Part shown: positions 6,407-7,608 of the stretch, piece by piece
Layout: each line of letters begins with the position of its first letter
How positions within the stretch are numbered: position 1 is the first letter of the stretch
NCBI GenBank assembly: GCA_023700825.1
Contig: JAMPYE010000201.1
Coordinates: forward strand, 1 to 7,608
Direction: 5' to 3'
DNA: 7,608 nucleotides
From: Thermoanaerobaculia bacterium
GTDB taxonomy: Bacteria > Acidobacteriota > Thermoanaerobaculia > Gp7-AA8
Notes under the pieces: model-generated
What the model was told of the DNA's origin: nothing
What the model saw: the letters and a program-made list of their open reading frames with translations, nothing else
The model's database searches: none
Program-made: the position numbers and the translations under genes

Positions 6407-6450
6407 AGTTGTTAGTTGTTAGTTGTTAGTTGTTAGTTGTTAGTTGTTAG
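6407..6450. repeat. Heptamer tandem repeat (AGTTGTT)x6 plus AG
   Basis: Six perfect head-to-tail copies of AGTTGTT are followed by AG, 44 bp in all, beginning five bases after the LOG stop codon. Each unit has two G/C in seven, in sharp contrast to the GC-rich flanks. The lack of any drift between copies suggests recent expansion or active homogenisation, and copy number may vary among strains. It lies outside coding sequence, so changes in copy number would not shift a frame. Confidence 0.95.
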
Positions 6451-6560
6451 ACGGGCGGCGTGGCTGCTCGTGAGCGAAGAACCGGCAGAAGCAACTGCTG
6501 TGGCTGCGTCGACAGCTCGGGCCCGTTCAACTGTCCGAAATTGTCTAACAACTAACAACT
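6435..6560. repeat. 18-bp perfect inverted repeat between convergent genes
   Basis: Positions 6435-6452 (the last two heptamers plus AGAC) are the exact reverse complement of 6543-6560, with 90 bp between. The left arm is the end of the heptamer array after the LOG gene. On the minus strand, the right arm starts three bases after the MoaD/ThiS-like stop. The spacer (6453-6542) is GC-rich, has only 4-5 bp hairpins and no convincing gene. It may be a non-autonomous repeat element, a paired 3' end structure for two convergent transcripts, or the remains of two copies of a dispersed repeat in opposite orientation. With a 90-nt loop and no T-run it is not a standard intrinsic terminator. Confidence 0.85.
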
Positions 6561-6563
6561 TCC

Positions 6564-6839
6564 TCATCCTCCACTCACTGCCGGCAGGATCACGATCTCC
6601 GATTTTGCGTGGACGGGCGTGGCGAGGCCCTGCGCGAAACGGATGCTCTCGCCGTCGACGAAGATGTTCACGTGCGGCCTAACCTCGCCTCGCTCGGTGA
6701 GCACGCGGTCGCGCACTCCGGGGCAGCTTCGCCAGAGCAACGCGAGCGCGTCGCCGAGCGAACCGGCCGTGCCGTCGACGAGCAACTCGTCGCGGTTTCC
6801 GGCGAGCTCGCGCAGTGGCGCTGGGATGACGAAAAGCAT
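6564..6839 (-). CDS. MoaD/ThiS-like ubiquitin-fold sulfur carrier
   Basis: Encodes 91 aa of the beta-grasp MoaD/ThiS type. Features are a beta start (MLFVIPAPLRELAG), a helix with SLGDALALLW (27-36), the strand region HVNIFVDGESIR (56-67) and the C-terminus ILPAVSGG (84-91), ending in the Gly-Gly that an E1-like enzyme would adenylate and thiocarboxylate. Family members donate sulfur for molybdopterin or thiamine synthesis, or act as protein modifiers (archaeal SAMPs). No E1-like (MoeB/ThiF), MoaE or ThiG gene is in view, so the pathway is open. The ATG lies five bases after the stop of the Asp-box gene, with AGAGG between them, so the two form an operon. The stop is three bases from the inverted repeat. 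Family assignment is strong; the specific role is not. Confidence 0.87.
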   Translation of the reverse strand: MLFVIPAPLRELAGNRDELLVDGTAGSLGDALALLWRSCPGVRDRVLTERGEVRPHVNIFVDGESIRFAQGLATPVHAKSEIVILPAVSGG

Positions 6840-6844
6840 GGCCT

Positions 6845-7608
6845 CTACTTCGCTTTCTTCCGCGGAAGCGAAACGACCGCCGCCTTCACCGAGACGATCG
6901 GCGGGAGCCCGTCGAGGAGCATCTCCCAGCTCCTTCCCTCGTCCGCCGAGCCGAAGAGCTTTCCGCTGCGCGTGCCGAAGTAGACTCCGGCCGGGTCGAG
7001 CTCGTCGACCGCGAGCGCGTCGCGCAGCACGGTCTCCAGCGCTCCCTTCTGCGGGAGCCCCTTCGTCATCGGCTTCCACTTCGCCCCGCCGTCGCGCGTG
7101 CGGTAGACACGCAGCTTCCCTTCCGGTGTGCAGCGAAACTCGTCCGACTCGAGCGGCACGATCCACGCCGTGTCGGGATCGGTCGGGTGGATTCCCATCG
7201 CGAAACCGAAGTCGCTCGGCACGCCGTTCGCGACGTCGACCCAGCTCTCGCCTCGGTCGTCGCTGCGGTACAGCCCCCAGTGGTTCTGCAGGTACATCCG
7301 CGCGGGCTGCGTCTTCGATTGCACGACTTTGTGCACGCACTGGCCGAACTCCGGGTACTTGTCGGGCAGGAACTCGGCGCGCACTCCCTTGTTCGAAGCG
7401 TGCCACGTCGCGCCTCCGTCGGAGGTCGCGTACATGCCGGCGGCGGAGATCGCGATCCGCATCCTCTGATGCTCCGCGGGCTCGGGGAGGATCGTGTGGA
7501 GGCAGAGCCCGCCCGCACCGGGCACCCAGCGAGGACGCTGCTCGTTGTTCCATAGCCCTTCGACGAGCTTCCACGTCTCGCCCGCGTCGCGCGACACGAA
7601 GAGCGCCG
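6845..7608 (-). CDS. Asp-box (BNR) beta-propeller protein, start outside the window
   Basis: The frame is open to the window edge (it reads ALFVSRDAGETW at 7608 and below), so the beginning of the gene is missing. A GTG at 7597 falls inside the first Asp-box and is not the real start. At least 250 residues are visible. Counting from that GTG, five Asp-boxes (S/T-x-D-x-G-x-T/S/K-W) occur at 2-9 SRDAGETW, 58-65 TSDGGATW, 112-119 SDDRGESW, 167-174 TRDGGAKW and 217-224 SADEGRSW. Spacing of about 50 residues fits blades of a beta-propeller, as in sialidases, Ycf48-like and VPS10-type proteins. Such genes are often named exo-alpha-sialidase, but no sialidase catalytic residues can be identified in this part. 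The end is basic (RKKAK). It is followed five bases later by the MoaD/ThiS-like gene. Export cannot be judged without the N-terminus. Confidence 0.85.
   Translation of the reverse strand, partial: ALFVSRDAGETWKLVEGLWNNEQRPRWVPGAGGLCLHTILPEPAEHQRMRIAISAAGMYATSDGGATWHASNKGVRAEFLPDKYPEFGQCVHKVVQSKTQPARMYLQNHWGLYRSDDRGESWVDVANGVPSDFGFAMGIHPTDPDTAWIVPLESDEFRCTPEGKLRVYRTRDGGAKWKPMTKGLPQKGALETVLRDALAVDELDPAGVYFGTRSGKLFGSADEGRSWEMLLDGLPPIVSVKAAVVSLPRKKAK

Noticed and set aside
6382..6519. An 11-bp direct repeat TCGACAGCTCG at 6382-6392 and 6509-6519
   Set aside because: One copy is inside the LOG coding end and the other inside the inverted-repeat spacer; they do not frame the repeat element symmetrically, and the word is likely by chance in GC-rich DNA.
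6453..6542. The spacer of the inverted repeat as a small RNA or mini-gene
   Set aside because: Only 4-5 bp hairpins, no promoter, no ribosome binding site and no convincing reading frame are visible.

Overview
The window is GC-rich (about two thirds G+C by eye) bacterial chromosome with tightly packed genes. It suggests a diderm, environmental bacterium: there is an OmpA-type cell-wall-binding protein, a GGDEF diguanylate cyclase, a large one-membrane-pass Ser/Thr kinase with an HRDxSPxN catalytic loop, and an Asp-box (BNR) repeat protein beside a MoaD/ThiS-like protein. Acidobacteriota or a myxobacteria-like lineage would fit, but this is an impression from gene style, not a proof. No phage, IS element, CRISPR array, tRNA or rRNA was seen.

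Left part, plus strand (1-2097). A leader with two operator-like dyads and a hairpin precedes a 26-codon hydrophobic mini-gene (112-192). Eleven bases after it begins a soluble-looking diguanylate cyclase (204-1061) with an intact GGDEF active site and I-site. A 214-bp gap then carries a dyad and two hairpins, the second ending at the ribosome binding site of a secreted OmpA-domain protein (1276-2097).

Middle (2140-3633). A class V PLP-dependent enzyme of the 'cysteine desulfurase-like' type lies on the minus strand, convergent with the OmpA-type gene. It keeps the PLP lysine but has no cysteine where SufS-type desulfurases carry theirs. A 255-bp divergent intergenic region separates it from the next operon.

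Right part, plus strand (3634-6401). A two-gene operon: a 723-aa kinase (zinc ribbon, kinase domain, Pro/Thr-rich linker, one membrane helix, Thr/Pro-rich stalk, C-terminal outer domain), whose stop overlaps (ATGA) the start of a LOG-family nucleotide phosphoribohydrolase. This suggests coupled translation.

Right end, minus strand (6564-7608). A convergent pair: an Asp-box repeat protein that runs off the window edge and a 91-aa MoaD/ThiS-like protein ending in Gly-Gly, five bases apart. Between the two convergent operons lies the oddest DNA here: six and a bit tandem copies of AGTTGTT, the last two pairing with an 18-bp perfect inverted copy 90 bp away. Each arm begins within five bases of a stop codon, so both transcripts start their 3' untranslated region with the same AT-rich heptamers in a GC-rich genome.

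No complete new defence or mobile system is visible. The best candidates for something undescribed are the heptamer inverted repeat, the kinase-LOG operon with its outer domain, the mini-membrane-protein/cyclase pair, and the hairpins placed directly before ribosome binding sites.
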